From the NCBI GenBank assembly GCA_011319805.1, contig SJRY01000309.1, positions 1 through 46,654 on the forward strand: a stretch of DNA of 46,654 nucleotides, read 5' to 3'. Each line of letters starts with the position of its first letter. Position 1 is the stretch's first letter. Position numbers and translations under genes: made by a program. Shown here in pieces: positions 21,321-33,300 of this stretch. The notes beneath the pieces are model-generated. The model saw nothing but the letters and a program-made list of their open reading frames with translations. It was not told where the DNA came from and ran no database searches. This DNA comes from Macrocybe gigantea. Its lineage: Eukaryota; Basidiomycota; Agaricomycetes; Agaricales; Callistosporiaceae.

Positions 21321-21870
21321 ATCTCCTCTTCATTGATTCCACTTTTCTTCAAGCTAGGCAGTATGTGCTTCTCCAGAATGGCCACATACTGGTCAGCATT
21401 CATTCTTCTTTCAATCCCAGCAAGATGTCCCATACCATTCCATTCCATACACTCCTATACTATAATATTTCCACCTCTATGCTTGACTGTTTCCTGCACC
21501 TCTCTCTCAATTAGACCCTCTCCTGTCTTCTTCCATACTCATTGCCTTCTATCTGATCCAAACCTGTTGATTTTAGTTTCATCTAACTAAATAATCCTCT
21601 TTTAGTCCTCCACAGTCCACTCTCTATATTTCAAAGCAAAAGCCAACCTCCTCTGTCTATGCTTTGCACTAAGCAAAGGCTTTTTCTTCTTTACTACAGC
21701 CTTGAATAAATGCTTTTTGAGAATATTTCTAACTATTTGTAGAGAGACTGGATTGGAAATAATGGCATTGATGTGATTGGTAGCTTCAATAGTTCTTTTA
21801 TAAACATGTAGCCCTAATTCAATAGTTTATTTTATCCCTTAGAATGTTGTTATTATCTTCATTTGTTGTT
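21321..21870 (-). pseudogene. Tc1-like transposase relic, C-terminus missing
   Basis: On the minus strand a Tc1-type transposase can be read from about 21830: KKKKPLLSAKHRQRRLAFA, then W-T-V-E-D near 21612, LDETKINRFGSDRRQ near 21590-21546 (first catalytic Asp), V-W-K-K, a broken G-G-N-I-I-V segment near 21470, and WNGMGHLAGIERRMNADQY near 21445-21389. It stops at S-G-I-N-E-E-E exactly at the element 2 LTR. The second Asp and final acidic residue are not found on the other side of element 2. Stops at several Trp positions show decay. Confidence 0.8.
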
Positions 21871-22367
21871 GAGTTATTCAACAGGCAATCGAAAAGTAAT
21901 AAACATTGACTCAATTGTTTGAGTCACTGTATGGCCATGTACACTTATAACATCTTTTCTCAAACCATGATCTTTCGAAGTCCATAGCCTGAGGCCTCAT
22001 TATCACTGTAGATTAGAAGAAAGTCAACTGTACCAAGCTTCAAGACTCATGCATCTGATGCAACTTCCTTATATTATGAGTGGTGGTTATTGACAATTCT
22101 ATCATAAAAACAAACAGATTAAGCATAAAAACGGCCCATGCAACTAAGGTAGTCATAAGTAAATGCAGAAATAAGGGGGCAATGACATGTGGAAGGCGAA
22201 TAATGGCAGGTGAAGACCAAGAAAGACGAAGGGATAAGCAATAGGAGTGCAGCCCACGTCCGCACATTCGACGCATCGACATCTAAAAGATAAAAAGTAC
22301 GTCGTGTGATCGGCGGATCAAACACGGATTCCACCATGCCGAGAGATCACCAACATGCCGAGGTCGC
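21871..22367. other. AT-rich intergenic region, boundary of the mobile-element block
   Basis: About 500 bp downstream of hsp60 with no recognisable gene. Base composition and CpG content rise sharply at the hsp60 end. It probably includes the hsp60 3' untranslated region. Confidence 0.5.
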
Positions 22368-24340
22368 TTAGAATCCACCCATGCCACCCATTCCACCCAT
22401 ACCGCCCATGGCAGGACCAGCCTTCTCTTCCTCTGGCGCATCAACTACGCAACACTCGCTAGTCGTCAGCAGACTGGCAACGCCGCTGGCGTCGACGAGG
22501 GCAGAGCGTACAACCTTCAAGGGGTCGACGATACCAGCCTGAATCATGTCAACGTACTCGCCCTTTGCAGCGTCGTAACCCCAGCCAAACTTGTCCGGCG
22601 AGCCGTACTGCTTGAGCAGCGTACCGACGATGACGCTTGATTCCTCACCAGCATTGGTAAGGATCGCACGGGCCGGGTTTGTGAGTGCCCGGCGGATGAT
22701 GGCGACGCCAAGTTCCTGATCAAAGTTCTGAGTGGGAATGGGCTTCGCATCGGGCGATGTGGGGGACGAGGTAGAGCCAGAACCGCTTCCAGGAGACTGA
22801 GTGGCGAGCATCAAACTAGCCTTGAGAAGAGCAACACCTCCGCCAGGCAGGATGCCTTCCTCGACAGCGGCGCGAGTAGCGTTGAGTGCGTCATCGTATC
22901 TATCCTTCTTCTCTCCGACCTCGACCTCACTCGAACCACCGACCTTGATGACGGCCACACCACCAGACAGCTTGGCAAGACGCTCTTGGAGCTTGGAGCG
23001 GTCATAGTCGGAGGTGGTGGGATCAGTGATGAGGCTGCGGATCTGCTCACAGCGAGCCTGGATGGCATCCTTGGAGCCCTCGCCATTGAGAATGATGGTG
23101 TCCTCTTTCGTGATGGTAATGGAGCCAGTCGAACCGAGCAAGTCAGGCGTAGCTCGCTCGAGTTTGATGTCGAGCTCGTCCGTGAAGACGGTACCACCAG
23201 TGAGAATGGCGAGGTCACCCAGAATGGATTTACGGTTGTCGCCAAAGCCGGGAGCCTTGACGGCGGCGACCTGAAGCTGACCGCGGAGCTTGTTAAGAAT
23301 GCAAGCAGCCAAGGCCTCACCATCGATGTCCTCGGCAATGATGACCAGGGGGCGTCGGGCCTGAGCAGCAGCCTCAAGAGAGGGAAGGATATCTTGGAGC
23401 AGAGATATCTTTTTCTCGCTAAGAAGAATGAGGGGCTTCTCAAACTCGACCCTTTGCGTCTTGACGTCGGTGACAAAGTAGGGAGAGATGAAGCCACGGT
23501 CGAAGCGCATGCCTTCCGTGATTTCGATCTCGTCCTCGATGGTGCGGCCCTCCTTGACAGTAATAACACCCTCCTTGCCAACCTTTTCCATAGCCTGAGC
23601 GATGAGGTTGCCGACGTGAGTGTCGCCATTGGCGGAGATGGTGGCGACCTGAGCGATCTCCGCGGTGGTGGTGATCGTCTTGGTGTTTGCCGACAAGAAT
23701 TCGACGACGCGGTCGACGGCGGCCTGCGCGCCGCGGCGAAGGTCCATGGGGTTGCACCCAGCAGCGACATTCTTCACGCCTTCAGAAAATATGGCGTGAG
23801 TGAGGACGGTCGCGGTCGTGGTACCGTCGCCAGCAATCTCGTTTGTCTTTTGAGCAACGTCCTGCACGAGTCTGAGGCGAGAAAGTGAGTCGGGCGAAAG
23901 ACGATGATGGCCGAAGCAAAACATACTTTGCACCAAGGTTCTCAAACTTGTCCTGGAGCGTGATAGCCTTGGCCACAGTCACACCGTCTGAATACGAGTT
24001 ATTGCACATCGAAAAATGTCCACAAAGAAGCAGCACACCTTTTGTAATTTTAGGTCCTCCAAATGACTGCTCAATAATGACATTGCGACCTGTGCCACGT
24101 CAAACGCATTTCAGCATCGTCTGTCTCAACTTGGAAGCCAACGGCCGTAAACCACATACCCTTGGGACCGAGAGTGACGCTTACGGCCTTTGCAAGGATG
24201 TCGACACCTTTGAGAATGCTAGCTCTGCCCTCGTTCGAAAACTTGATCTCCTTGTGCGCGCCGCGAGCAAGAATGGGCTTGGATGCCTTTGCGGCTGCAC
24301 GACGGAGAGACCTCGAGGATGTGGTCGACAGGCGATGCAT
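22368..24340 (-). CDS. hsp60: Mitochondrial chaperonin HSP60 (GroEL family)
   Basis: Group I chaperonin that folds imported proteins in the mitochondrial matrix with the HSP10 cochaperonin and ATP. Four exons: 24340-24160, 24089-24039, 23987-23927 and 23871-22368. Introns are 70, 51 and 55 bp, all GT-AG. Together they give 598 residues, normal for fungal HSP60. The N-terminus is Arg/Ser/Ala-rich without acidic residues over about 25 residues, a mitochondrial presequence. GroEL hallmarks include LGPKGRNV across the first junction, [10 protein letters not shown] at about residues 110-120, and [12 protein letters not shown] (nucleotide-binding signature) late in the protein. The Gly-Gly-Met repeats ending in Phe form the usual flexible tail. 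Frame and splice sites are clean. The first in-frame Met fits the presequence. Confidence 0.97.
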
Positions 24341-24565
24341 TGCAAGGTGACCTTTTTTTTAAGGAGAAAAGCGTTGAAAAACAGAGAAAGCAAGAAAAAA
24401 GCCTCAAGCCGAGTTGCAAAGGAGCACAAGTCCAAAAATTTAAAACTTTCCCGCCGAACCGTCTAGAATCTCACGTGACCGTCTCATTCGCGTGTCAAAA
24501 ATCGTAAATTAACATAAAACTAGAAAAGAAAAAAGAAAAAGGAAAAAGGAAAAAAAAAAACTAAT
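24341..24565 (-). promoter_or_regulatory. hsp60 promoter region
   Basis: Only 225 bp separate the hsp60 ATG from the stop of the next gene on the same strand. It contains the palindrome TCACGTGA (24471-24478, E-box/CACGTG core) and, just beside it, GTCTAGAATCTC, a weak match to alternating heat-shock element units. An A-rich tract (24520-24560) lies at the far end. No clear TATA box. The heat-shock element is only suggestive. Confidence 0.35.
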
Positions 24566-26725
24566 TTACAGTCCTTCGGTAAAACGGCTTTCAACCGGTG
24601 CAGGTCCTGGAGCAGCCTGTCCCCCCTCAGCTTCGTGATGCGGCTCAGCAGCAGGATTTGCCTCGCCATTGGTATGCTGATGCACAGGTTCATGCTTTTG
24701 TTCTTCGTCTGGGCTCACTCCAGTTTCTGCATGTTCCTCCTCGACAGGTACACGAGGCGATCGTCCCTCTGGCGCCTTTTCTTGTTGACGCTGGCTCGGC
24801 TGGCGGCTAACAGCTGCGGTGTCTTGACCAGGCACATCGGGTGCTGGGGCGTGCTCCTGCGGTGGGGACGCCGCTCTCTCCGCCGGATGGTGTTTCTTAT
24901 CAACCTAGTACAATAACAGACATGAGCAAGCTACAGGCGCTAATTTGGCGTCATCGATTTTACCGGATATCCATTCGGTCCAACCTCAGCAGGCTTCTCA
25001 GCCTGAGCGTAACCCGGAGGTTCGGCCTCTGCCTCCTCGTACATATCCTCCCCCTCCTCCCCTTCGCCTTCTTCTTCCACACTGCTCCCTTCCTCTTCTT
25101 CCTCTTCTTCCTCACTGACGTACCCGACAGCACGAACTGCAGCTGCAACAGGGCCGCTTCTTTCCATTGACTCGCTGGCAACCAGATACCTAGCGCAGAG
25201 CATCCGAATGTCGTTCCACCACTCCATCATCTCTTCCCTGCTCCTAGCCCGGAAACTCCATGCGTGCTGACCGTTTCGCAACATTTTGAACGAGCCCGAC
25301 TTAGTCGTCCCTGTGCCGTCTTTCCTGCCTTCGACATGGAACTTGTGCGAAGACGAACCGGGCGACGATGGGGGGCCAAGAGTGCACGCAGGAAGGAAGA
25401 GACTGAATATAGGAACTTGTCCGGCATTTGTTGCGGGGTCAGAGGATGCATATTCGTGCAAGAAACCAGCTGGAGTGAGAATAAAATAACTTTCATGGTA
25501 CGCGCGGGTGAACCGCTTCTTGCGCTCCAACAGCCCTGTATGGACCGGAATGACACTTGGGTCTTCTTTGCTCGGATAACTGATGGTCTCCGGGTTACGA
25601 AGAGGAGTTTCGGGGTCGAGCAAGTGGTCACTGCGAGCGCTGAAGGCTATCCACTCACGATCCGGTGCAAGGGATGCCATATGATTGGACAAGCCACGGT
25701 AAGTATCTTGTATAGCGATGGAAGCGCGAGATTGCCATTCGTCGAAGGTCTGCCAAGCTGATTGAATGGAACGAACGATGCCCTCTTCGAAGTGAGCGCT
25801 ATTCTGTTGCATAATGATGATCGACTTTTGCAAGAGGTTCTCCTCATGGACTTGCTTCTGAAGTTGCCGGGTGACGGCCGAATTGGCGACGTATCTTCAT
25901 GTCTATAATTAATGCGCAGCGTTGCGTCATTCAAGAATGAGACTTACGGATCGGTCCTGGCGGTAACACTCATGGGAGTATTCTTGTACGAAGAGATGCT
26001 GCTCGCGAGATCGGCGATGAGTTTCATAGAAAGCTCTCGTTCTTTTGCAACGTTCGTCGCCAATTTTCCCGTATCGTTCTGAACATTCTGTTGGAAAATG
26101 CATAAGCCGAACAGTCGGAATGTATGCAATGCATCTAAGCATGCCTTGATATGAGCCTTGATCTCCGTTCTGAGCTTTTGCAAGTGCTGAACGATCGAAC
26201 TATCGATGGTGCGGCCCAAGTTGGCATGCTGGTCGGCGATGATGCGAGTCTTGTCGCGCATAGCATAGTAGATGTCCTATCAATCCAAATAAGCATTCGA
26301 AAGGTCGAGGTTGGAAAAAAGGAGGCAAAGGTGGAGCCGGAGCATGACGCACCTGTAGACCTCCTTCGCCGAGGAACTGATTGCCAGCGCGAAAGGGGAC
26401 CTGAACCACCGCGCCGAGCCTGGTGAGCTCTTTGGCGACATTGTTTTCAATGTCAGCAATGCCCTGGCAGAAACAGAAACAAACGTAGACTGAGCTCCCC
26501 CGCGAAGCCAGACACGAAAAAGCGACGCACCTCAAAGTAGGCGATGAGCTGTTTCACGATGGCCTTCCATGCGACGAAGCGCTCGATGAGGATGTCGGAC
26601 GGCCTGAGATCTTGAGGAGCAACGTTCTTCCTGATGAGGGACTGGTTCCGGGAGACGGAGGAACCTTGCTTGCTAGCGCGGGAGATGGATGTCGCGCGGG
26701 AGAGGGAAGCGACGTCGTGGTTCAT
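24566..26725 (-). CDS. SLM1: Slm1-like BAR/PH-domain protein
   Basis: Resembles yeast Slm1/Slm2, phosphoinositide-binding plasma-membrane (eisosome) proteins acting with TORC2 in actin and stress signalling. Five exons: 26725-26531, 26463-26353, 26276-25948, 25894-24964 and 24904-24566. Introns are 53-76 bp. Together they give 634 residues. Residues about 40-290 are helical and coiled-coil rich, as in an F-BAR region (for example RPSDILIERFVAWKAIVKQL). Residues about 324-445 form a PH domain: HTGLLERKKRF, YFILTPAGFLHEY and a C-terminal helix EEMMEWWNDIRMLC. A Glu-rich tract and a long polar Pro/Glu tail follow. The intron 3 acceptor was set at 25895, because the nearer AG leads to a stop. All phases agree. 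The gene is divergent from pho88. Confidence 0.87.
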
Positions 26726-26895
26726 GGCAGCGAGCGGCGGGCACTGCGCAGACGCGGTCGAGGTTTTATATGAAATTTCGACATGTTTCTCAAATCCAAG
26801 ACCGTGACGTCACAAATATAAAAACACACACAAATAAACACCACCTCATTCTCGTGGACACGTCAAAAAAAAAAAAAGTTGCATTTCAAGCCAAC
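26726..26895. promoter_or_regulatory. Bidirectional promoter between the Slm1-like gene and pho88
   Basis: 170 bp between the two start codons. TATAAAA occurs in both directions: minus strand at 26764-26770 (about 38 bp before the Slm1-like ATG) and plus strand at 26817-26823 (about 72 bp before the pho88 ATG). Between them GTGACGTCAC (26804-26813) contains a perfect CRE palindrome, TGACGTCA, the site of CREB/ATF-type bZIP factors. An A-run lies just before the pho88 start. Confidence 0.55.
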
Positions 26896-27793
26896 ATGAA
26901 CGCCGCGACACAGAACATCGCCATTTCCCTCGTCGCCATGCAGAGTGCGTATAAATTCAATGTCAGTCTCAATTCATATTACTCACTATTTCGCAGTGGC
27001 TAGGCGGATAAACTTGGATGATCCCATCATCCTCAACTACGTCCGCCTAGCTTATGTAGCCGTACAACTCATCGCCCTCGGCGTCCACTACTACATCTCT
27101 TCCGTCGTGCGTGTCGTATTTCACAAAAAACTGCCCATGGCTCAAACATGCCCACAGGTCAAGCGGAAAAATGACAAGACGGTGCTCAAATATGGTTCGT
27201 CGCACTCGCCTTTTGCGTCTTCCATGTCCTCACAGCTCTTTTCCTGCAGTGGAAGCACCTCCACCAATGGTACGCGCTTCATTCCCACCATAGCTCGCCC
27301 ACCTGACTACGCTGCCAGTCCGAGGATAAGGGCAAACTTGTGAAAACGACCGTCCGTGACTACGACCTTGGAGAAATCCAAAAAGCCGTATGTCACCTCG
27401 CCACCCACCCATCACACCTGATTATAAGGCATTCGCTTCACAGATTCGTTCTGTTCTCATGGGCATAGCCATGATGGGTGTCATGCACATCTACTTCAAA
27501 TACACTCAGCCCCTCTTCATCCAGTCCTTAATGGGTCTCAAGACTCTCTATGACTCCAAGCTGGTGGCCATCCACATTCTCGGAAAGCCCGCCGAAGGCG
27601 ATCTCAAACGTCCCTTCATCACTCCCGGTTTATTCGGAAGTAAAGTCGTTTCTGATTCTCGTCCTCGTCCATGTCGTTCTCACAAATTGGCGTTCACCTC
27701 TCAGTGTCTGCCCCTGGTCCATCCACGGATCCGGCACAGATTGAAGAGGCCGAGAAACGCGAAGCAGCAGCCGCATCCAAGAAGGCCGACTAG
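26896..27793 (+). CDS. pho88: Pho88/Snd3 family ER membrane protein
   Basis: Homolog of yeast Pho88 (Snd3), an ER membrane protein of the SND targeting pathway, first found through effects on phosphate transport. Seven exons: 26896-26944, 26997-27106, 27158-27194, 27250-27269, 27319-27387, 27444-27639 and 27705-27793. Introns are 49-65 bp. Together they give 189 residues, against 188 in yeast. Recognisable pieces in order are ARRINLDDPIILNYVR, a first membrane segment (VAVQLIALGVHYYISS), K-N-D-K, TTVRDYDLGEI, IAMMGVMHIYFKYTQPLF in the second hydrophobic region, and ILGKPAEGDLKRPF, which is strongly conserved in the family. The C-terminal tail is charged and Ala/Lys-rich. All junctions keep phase. 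Confidence 0.95.
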
Positions 27794-30312
27794 ACACGCC
27801 GAGTTCCCCTCACATTACCCTCCGCTGCTTGCTTTACATGCCCGCGCTCTCTGAGGTCTGCATTCGGGAACAACTCGACACTTATATATCCTCCACCATT
27901 TGACTTTACAAGCTGGAGCACACGACAAGCCGTATGTATTGTACTGTGTACCGTTTGTCTTATTTTCCATTTTTGGGTGTCTTGGTCCGTTTAAATATAC
28001 CTAACCACATCCCATCTGAGTCGTTATGAGTTGACGCCTTCTTAGTCGTCCGGCTTGACCAGAGAGGTACCCCTTTTCGCCGTTAGCAGATGTAGTCGCT
28101 TTTCATGCCCCAACAAATTCGGTGTGCAGGCTCGACCGCTCCTTATTGGTGAATTGTCTTTGAACTTTCCTTCCGCTTTCTTCTGAACCAAAACGCGGGC
28201 TACGTGGAGTGGTTCGCGTCTGGTGCCACAGAAATCCACTAGTGAGCGATGCTGGACCTCGCCCTCTAGTGCTCGAACAAAATTGTTTTCAAAACGTGTG
28301 TGAGTCGAGATGAAGACAAAGCTGAAGGAACCTCAAAAAGAAGGCACTAGCGAGTAGCAGAGATGACCGGGCATTATCACTTTGCCCTCTTTATAGTAGA
28401 ACCGAGGCTGACCTGACCCACTCTTGGCCCGCTTCATGACGCTCCAAGCTAGTTGCTGCTTATCCACTTCCGCCTTAGCCCGCACTGCGCCCTCTCAAAC
28501 ACTCCCAGTGACTGGTGCTGGGTACCAACCATTTCAACGATCTCGCCCGGGAGGAAAGAAACCGAAACGTACATCAGAATATCATGTTCAACCTCGACGA
28601 AAACTTGAGGCATGTAGTCCTGTCGGCCATACTGGATGTCTTCAGGGTTTTTTCAACCACTAGGAAGAAAGAAAAAAGGCAAAGAAGCAAAAGGGGAACA
28701 ATACCAATTCGAAACGCGATATCCACCAGCCAGGGGATCGTTTGATCGTTCTGCTCTCGAACCTCAAACTGTAAATGGTGTAAAAGGACACCGATGAAAC
28801 TAGACCTGATCCAGATTATTGGTGTGTCCTCCTGCTTTTCGGAATTCCTGCGTCCAGTTAGAACTTTCATCCTGTCCAGCCGGAATTGCATGATGGATGT
28901 TCAAAAGGTCAACTGTCTCGAGTGGGATGTAGGTTTAAACCCATTTTATTATTTGCTCGCATGCATTGTCCACAATGAGGGACTCGGCGAATATGGGGTG
29001 CGTCGTACAGGATCCTCAGAACAGTTGGTAATAAGAAGGATGATGCCAGACGAGAGGGCGATTGCACGACCTCAACCATGACCAAGGATATGAAAATGAT
29101 AGAAGATGAGAACGACACCATCCAAAACCTGCCAGTGACGATCAACCTGACGAATCGAGGAATGCGGGATATGGTGAGGGGATGTTCCAGAGAGTAGGTG
29201 CAGCGAAGTAACGGTGAGCTGCAGAGCAGACGTCAAAGCTGCAAGAGTTCCCTCAATAGCGCTAAGTTATCCGATGCCGGACAGAACCTGTAGCAGCCCT
29301 ATAAACGAAGACAATGGCCCATTGGGGATCCTCCTAAGGACGAATGCGCTAGCTCGACCTGCAACGATCCAGGAACCCTCGGCTGCATGATCAACGTCCG
29401 CTCCGCTTCCGACTCCAGACCTTGGCAAGTCATTAGTTGACTTTGAGAGGAATACAGTAGTTCAGTCTTTGACGGAGGAATGCCAAGCATCGAGTCGGTT
29501 TTGATACTTGGAAGAAGACTTTGGCACATGAAACCGACTTGGTCATTGTTTTGTTATCCGGGCATAAGTGAGAGCAGGATCAACGTTTCGGACGGAGCTC
29601 TCGCGTCAGAGGGGGTGGTCGCATGACACACGCATGGCGCAAATGATCTCAAACAACAGCCGATGATTAGGGTAGAACGACGCACCGCGAAAGGAGCCAA
29701 AAACCGTATGTTAACTGGCTAATCATTGCACTCGGCGCCATCGGTCAAGGTGGATGCAGGAGTAGATAAGCGCCGACGCCTGACCGTCTCGATCTACGGC
29801 GGGGGCCCAGAAAAAGGAAAAACGAACTAAAGTTTGTGATCGCATGGATGTGGAGCAAGGCTCTGATGACGGGAGTTCAAGTTTCCTGGAATCGGTTGGC
29901 AAGGCATTGACAGAGCTTGGGAAGAAAAGCAGTTGGTTGTCGATTATCCTCTATCTTGGAAATTGAATCCAAGCCAAAAAGGAGAGAGAAGAATGTGGAT
30001 CGACGTATTTGCGCATGTTGATCCGTATTTTATGGAAAAGGACGACGTGCGAAAAAAAAAGGCACGGTCGTTTCATCAGAGCATTTTTCTGGACCAAAAT
30101 AATTATCCCGTCTCGTCCAGGCCCCGCGAAGAGTCCACTTTTTCCGACTTTTGACGGTCTTTTTGTTGTTGTTTTTTTTTGAATGTCGTTACTGTCATCG
30201 AAAAGGGTCGTCTGTCGTTCTTTGAACTGAATATTCTCAGCACTCGACAAAGGCAAGTCCAAGTTGTTCAATCTTCTTTTCCAAAGCTGACTCTTGTTTT
30301 GTTTTAGGATCC
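27794..30312. other. 2.5-kb intergenic stretch, no gene supported
   Basis: Open frames are short and overlap on several strands. One at 28515-28745 (plus) has a reasonable protein-like composition with a helical centre, but no upstream exons or known domain. T-runs near 30160-30180 probably belong to the leader of the next gene. I found no tRNA, transposon end or clear repeat. Confidence 0.4.
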
Positions 30313-33300
30313 ATGGACAAAGACGACGGGGCAAGCGTTACGAGCAGCACCGACAGCAGCGCTGCCCACACGACCACAACGAGCGAATCCTCTTTGACAT
30401 CGGTGACCAGCATGTCCGACGGTGCTCGGTCTCCCCGACCTTCCATTTCCATTGAAACCAACACCATCACCTCCATCGCCCCCGCCTCCAGCGCCCCAAG
30501 TCCAAACCGCGCCCGCTCGACCCACTCCTCATAGGATCCTTCCCGCAACCACCGACACACATCCCTCTCACCCCGACGACGCCCACGGCCCTCATGTACC
30601 GTTCCTCCCCAACGACGCCGACCTCGTTCGGCTCCACGCCTATCCCACCCCCGCCCTCGCTGCCTCCATCTGCGCCTCTCCCACCCCTGCCGCCCGTGCC
30701 CGACTCTGCGAGCCTGTCGTCGTCGTTCAGGTTCGGCGGGTGGAGCACGCGATCCGCGTCGTCTGTGAGACTGAGCATCGGGGACGCGGACGAAGGGAAG
30801 AAGAGCACCGAGGCGGTCGAGCAGCAGGAGCAGAACGAGGTCGCGCAGCTGCACTTGCGCCCAAAGTCGTCTTCTATATCCTCTGTCACGTCCTCTGCGT
30901 CATCGATGACGCGTCCAACGATGCAGCAGCAGCGACAGGGACTCACCGTAGACGACTACGATGACCTCACGCGGACATCCATCTCTCCCATGCCTCCCCT
31001 CTCCGACATTGAGAACGACGAGGACGAGCACGCCGCCCCAACCTCGATGCAAAAGTTCCTCCCCACGCCCCCTTCTTCAGAGTCTTCTTCATCGCCCTCA
31101 AACACGTATCGCGACGCGGATAGCAGGCACACCCGCGACCAGCCGCGGCACCGCCAAGCGAACGAGTCCATCTCGTCTATCGACTTTCGAGACTTGCTCG
31201 CGCTCGACGACGACTATGCCGAAGAGCGGCAATTCGATCCGAGCGGTTCTGCAGCCGTGCCCGTCGCCGACGAGGAGACCGTGCCATCCTCCGCCTCTGC
31301 CGCATCTGCTTCCGGTGCCGGCGGGGCGGGTGCACACAAGGCCCACGCGTCTGTCGCGGATCCGATCGACCCACAATTGTTGCACCTGCAGATGCGCGCC
31401 TCGCGGTCGCGCTCCGCGTCGCACAAGCACGTCCTTAGCCTGCGCTCTCGGAGCAAATCGCGCCAGCGTCTCGCCGGGCTGAAGCAGACACCACCTCCGG
31501 AAGGTTCTCTTCCCCCCTGCCGGACGAGCCACCCGGCACGAATTTTGCTTCCGCCGATCCAGCTGGTCCGAGTTTTGCTTCCGCTGCTCCCGATGCCAAT
31601 GACGTCTCGTCACTCGACGCCGCTACGTCATCCGGACTGCCTTCAGAGTTGACGGATGGTTCCCACGATGCAGCACTGCCTGCGTCCGGCGCTCGTTCTC
31701 CGAGTCCAGACATCTCCACTCTTCTCGAATCCACACCCCGGCCGTTCTCCGTCTCCAGACCCACCTCCAGCGCATCCTCCGTCTCCGTCTCCCGCTCAAC
31801 CTCCAAGTCCAGCAGCTTAGCCCGCACTTCGTCCGCCATGTCCTTGCGCTCTCTCTCCGCCGTCGACGAAGAATCAAAGAGAGAAGGCAGGATATTCACT
31901 CCCTCCGACCTAGTCTCTTCCGGCGTACCCACGTCAGAACCCAACGATGCGAGGAGAAGAGTGAGCGAGGGCTCCAACGCAGCGTCTGTGTCTGCCAGTG
32001 CCACATCGCCCGGCGCTACAAGCCTGAGAAAATCTTCTGATCCAGGCGTCCCCCGCTTCGCTCCCACCAGTCTCAAGCTCACTCCATCCGCCGGGCCCAA
32101 ACGCACGAACAGCGTCGACGACGCCGACGACCTTCACCTCGAGGACCTCGTCACCGAGCGCATGATCAGGCGGAACAAGCGCAAGCTCAAGCGCGACGAG
32201 AAGAGCCATGACTCTGTCTTCCCCGACGAAGAGATCGTGGGCGGCAGCGACTCTGACGACTCGGGCAGCAGCATCGACCTGCACACACCCCTACCGTGAG
32301 TTGTCCTTTCCCCCTTTTGAGCACCGCCCGCTATGAATGATGACTGATCATGCATGATGGTTTCGGCCAGGCATCTGATGTTGAAACACGGTCTTTTATC
32401 GCCTCATTCCAAGCTTCTGAAAGGGTACTATACTTCTAGCCCAAGCTCGGCAGGGTATGGACGACCAGACAGTGTTGTTTCTTATGGTGAGTTTAGGCCA
32501 TTTTTCAAGCCTTGAAGATTGTCCATGACATCCTGTCCTTAGCTGGCTCTACCCTTACCACGGCAAGTAAGCTCTCGAAAGACACCAGGGACACGCCCAT
32601 GAGAAGAACAAGGCATCGAGACGGAAGGCTTTTGAGGGGTGGGCTCGGTTTGACGACTGGCCTGGGCTGGAGCGACAGGTGAATATACTTCCAGTCCTCC
32701 CATACACGCCGCCTGGTCTAAATGTCTTGCAGCGAGGACGAAGATGCCCCTTCGGCCCTCACCAAGCGCATCTCGTCGCTCAACTTGACCCGTCAATCGT
32801 CCACGTCTTCCATGCATTCGACATACTCGTTCCATTCGTCCTCGCAGGGTCTGTTCAGATCGCCGACGGCGTCCACCGCTTCATCTTCCCGAACCCACCA
32901 TCAGTCCTTGCCTTCTCGAATGCGCCACCCCTTTCGAGATCGCATTCGTCCAGCGCCCTGGTGGAAGAGGCAGAATATCCTGACGACAGAGCCGACCACG
33001 AGCGGCCTAGGTCTCATTCCCATTCAGTGGTATCCCATTCGCTGCCCGCTCGCAGGTCTAGGAAGCCAGACTTTGTCGCAGGTGGACCCAGAAGGGCATC
33101 AGACTATGACGTCGACTTGCTTCTGCACGAGAAAGGACCCGAGTTTAAGCGTCCCGATGTCGTTCTCTCAGGTGGCAGCAGTCGCATTGATGAACAAGCA
33201 GAGGAAGATGCGTACGATGAGTTCGGCATGAAGACTACTGTCCCGTCGAGACCTCCCCCGCGACACCTTCCCGGCCGAATTCGCGGTCGCGCACGCGTTC

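Noticed and set aside
21038..21448. 136-codon minus-strand open frame
   Set aside because: A chance fusion of the end of the Tc1 relic with sequence read through the LTRs of elements 2 and 3. Not a single gene.
22811..23888. Long open frames in other phases across hsp60, including about 300 codons on the plus strand
   Set aside because: They are shadows of the GC-rich, codon-biased hsp60 exon 4. They have no domain and no exon structure of their own.
28515..28745. 76-codon open frame with helical-looking sequence
   Set aside because: Too short, and no neighbouring exons or known family could be identified. Left as unassigned.
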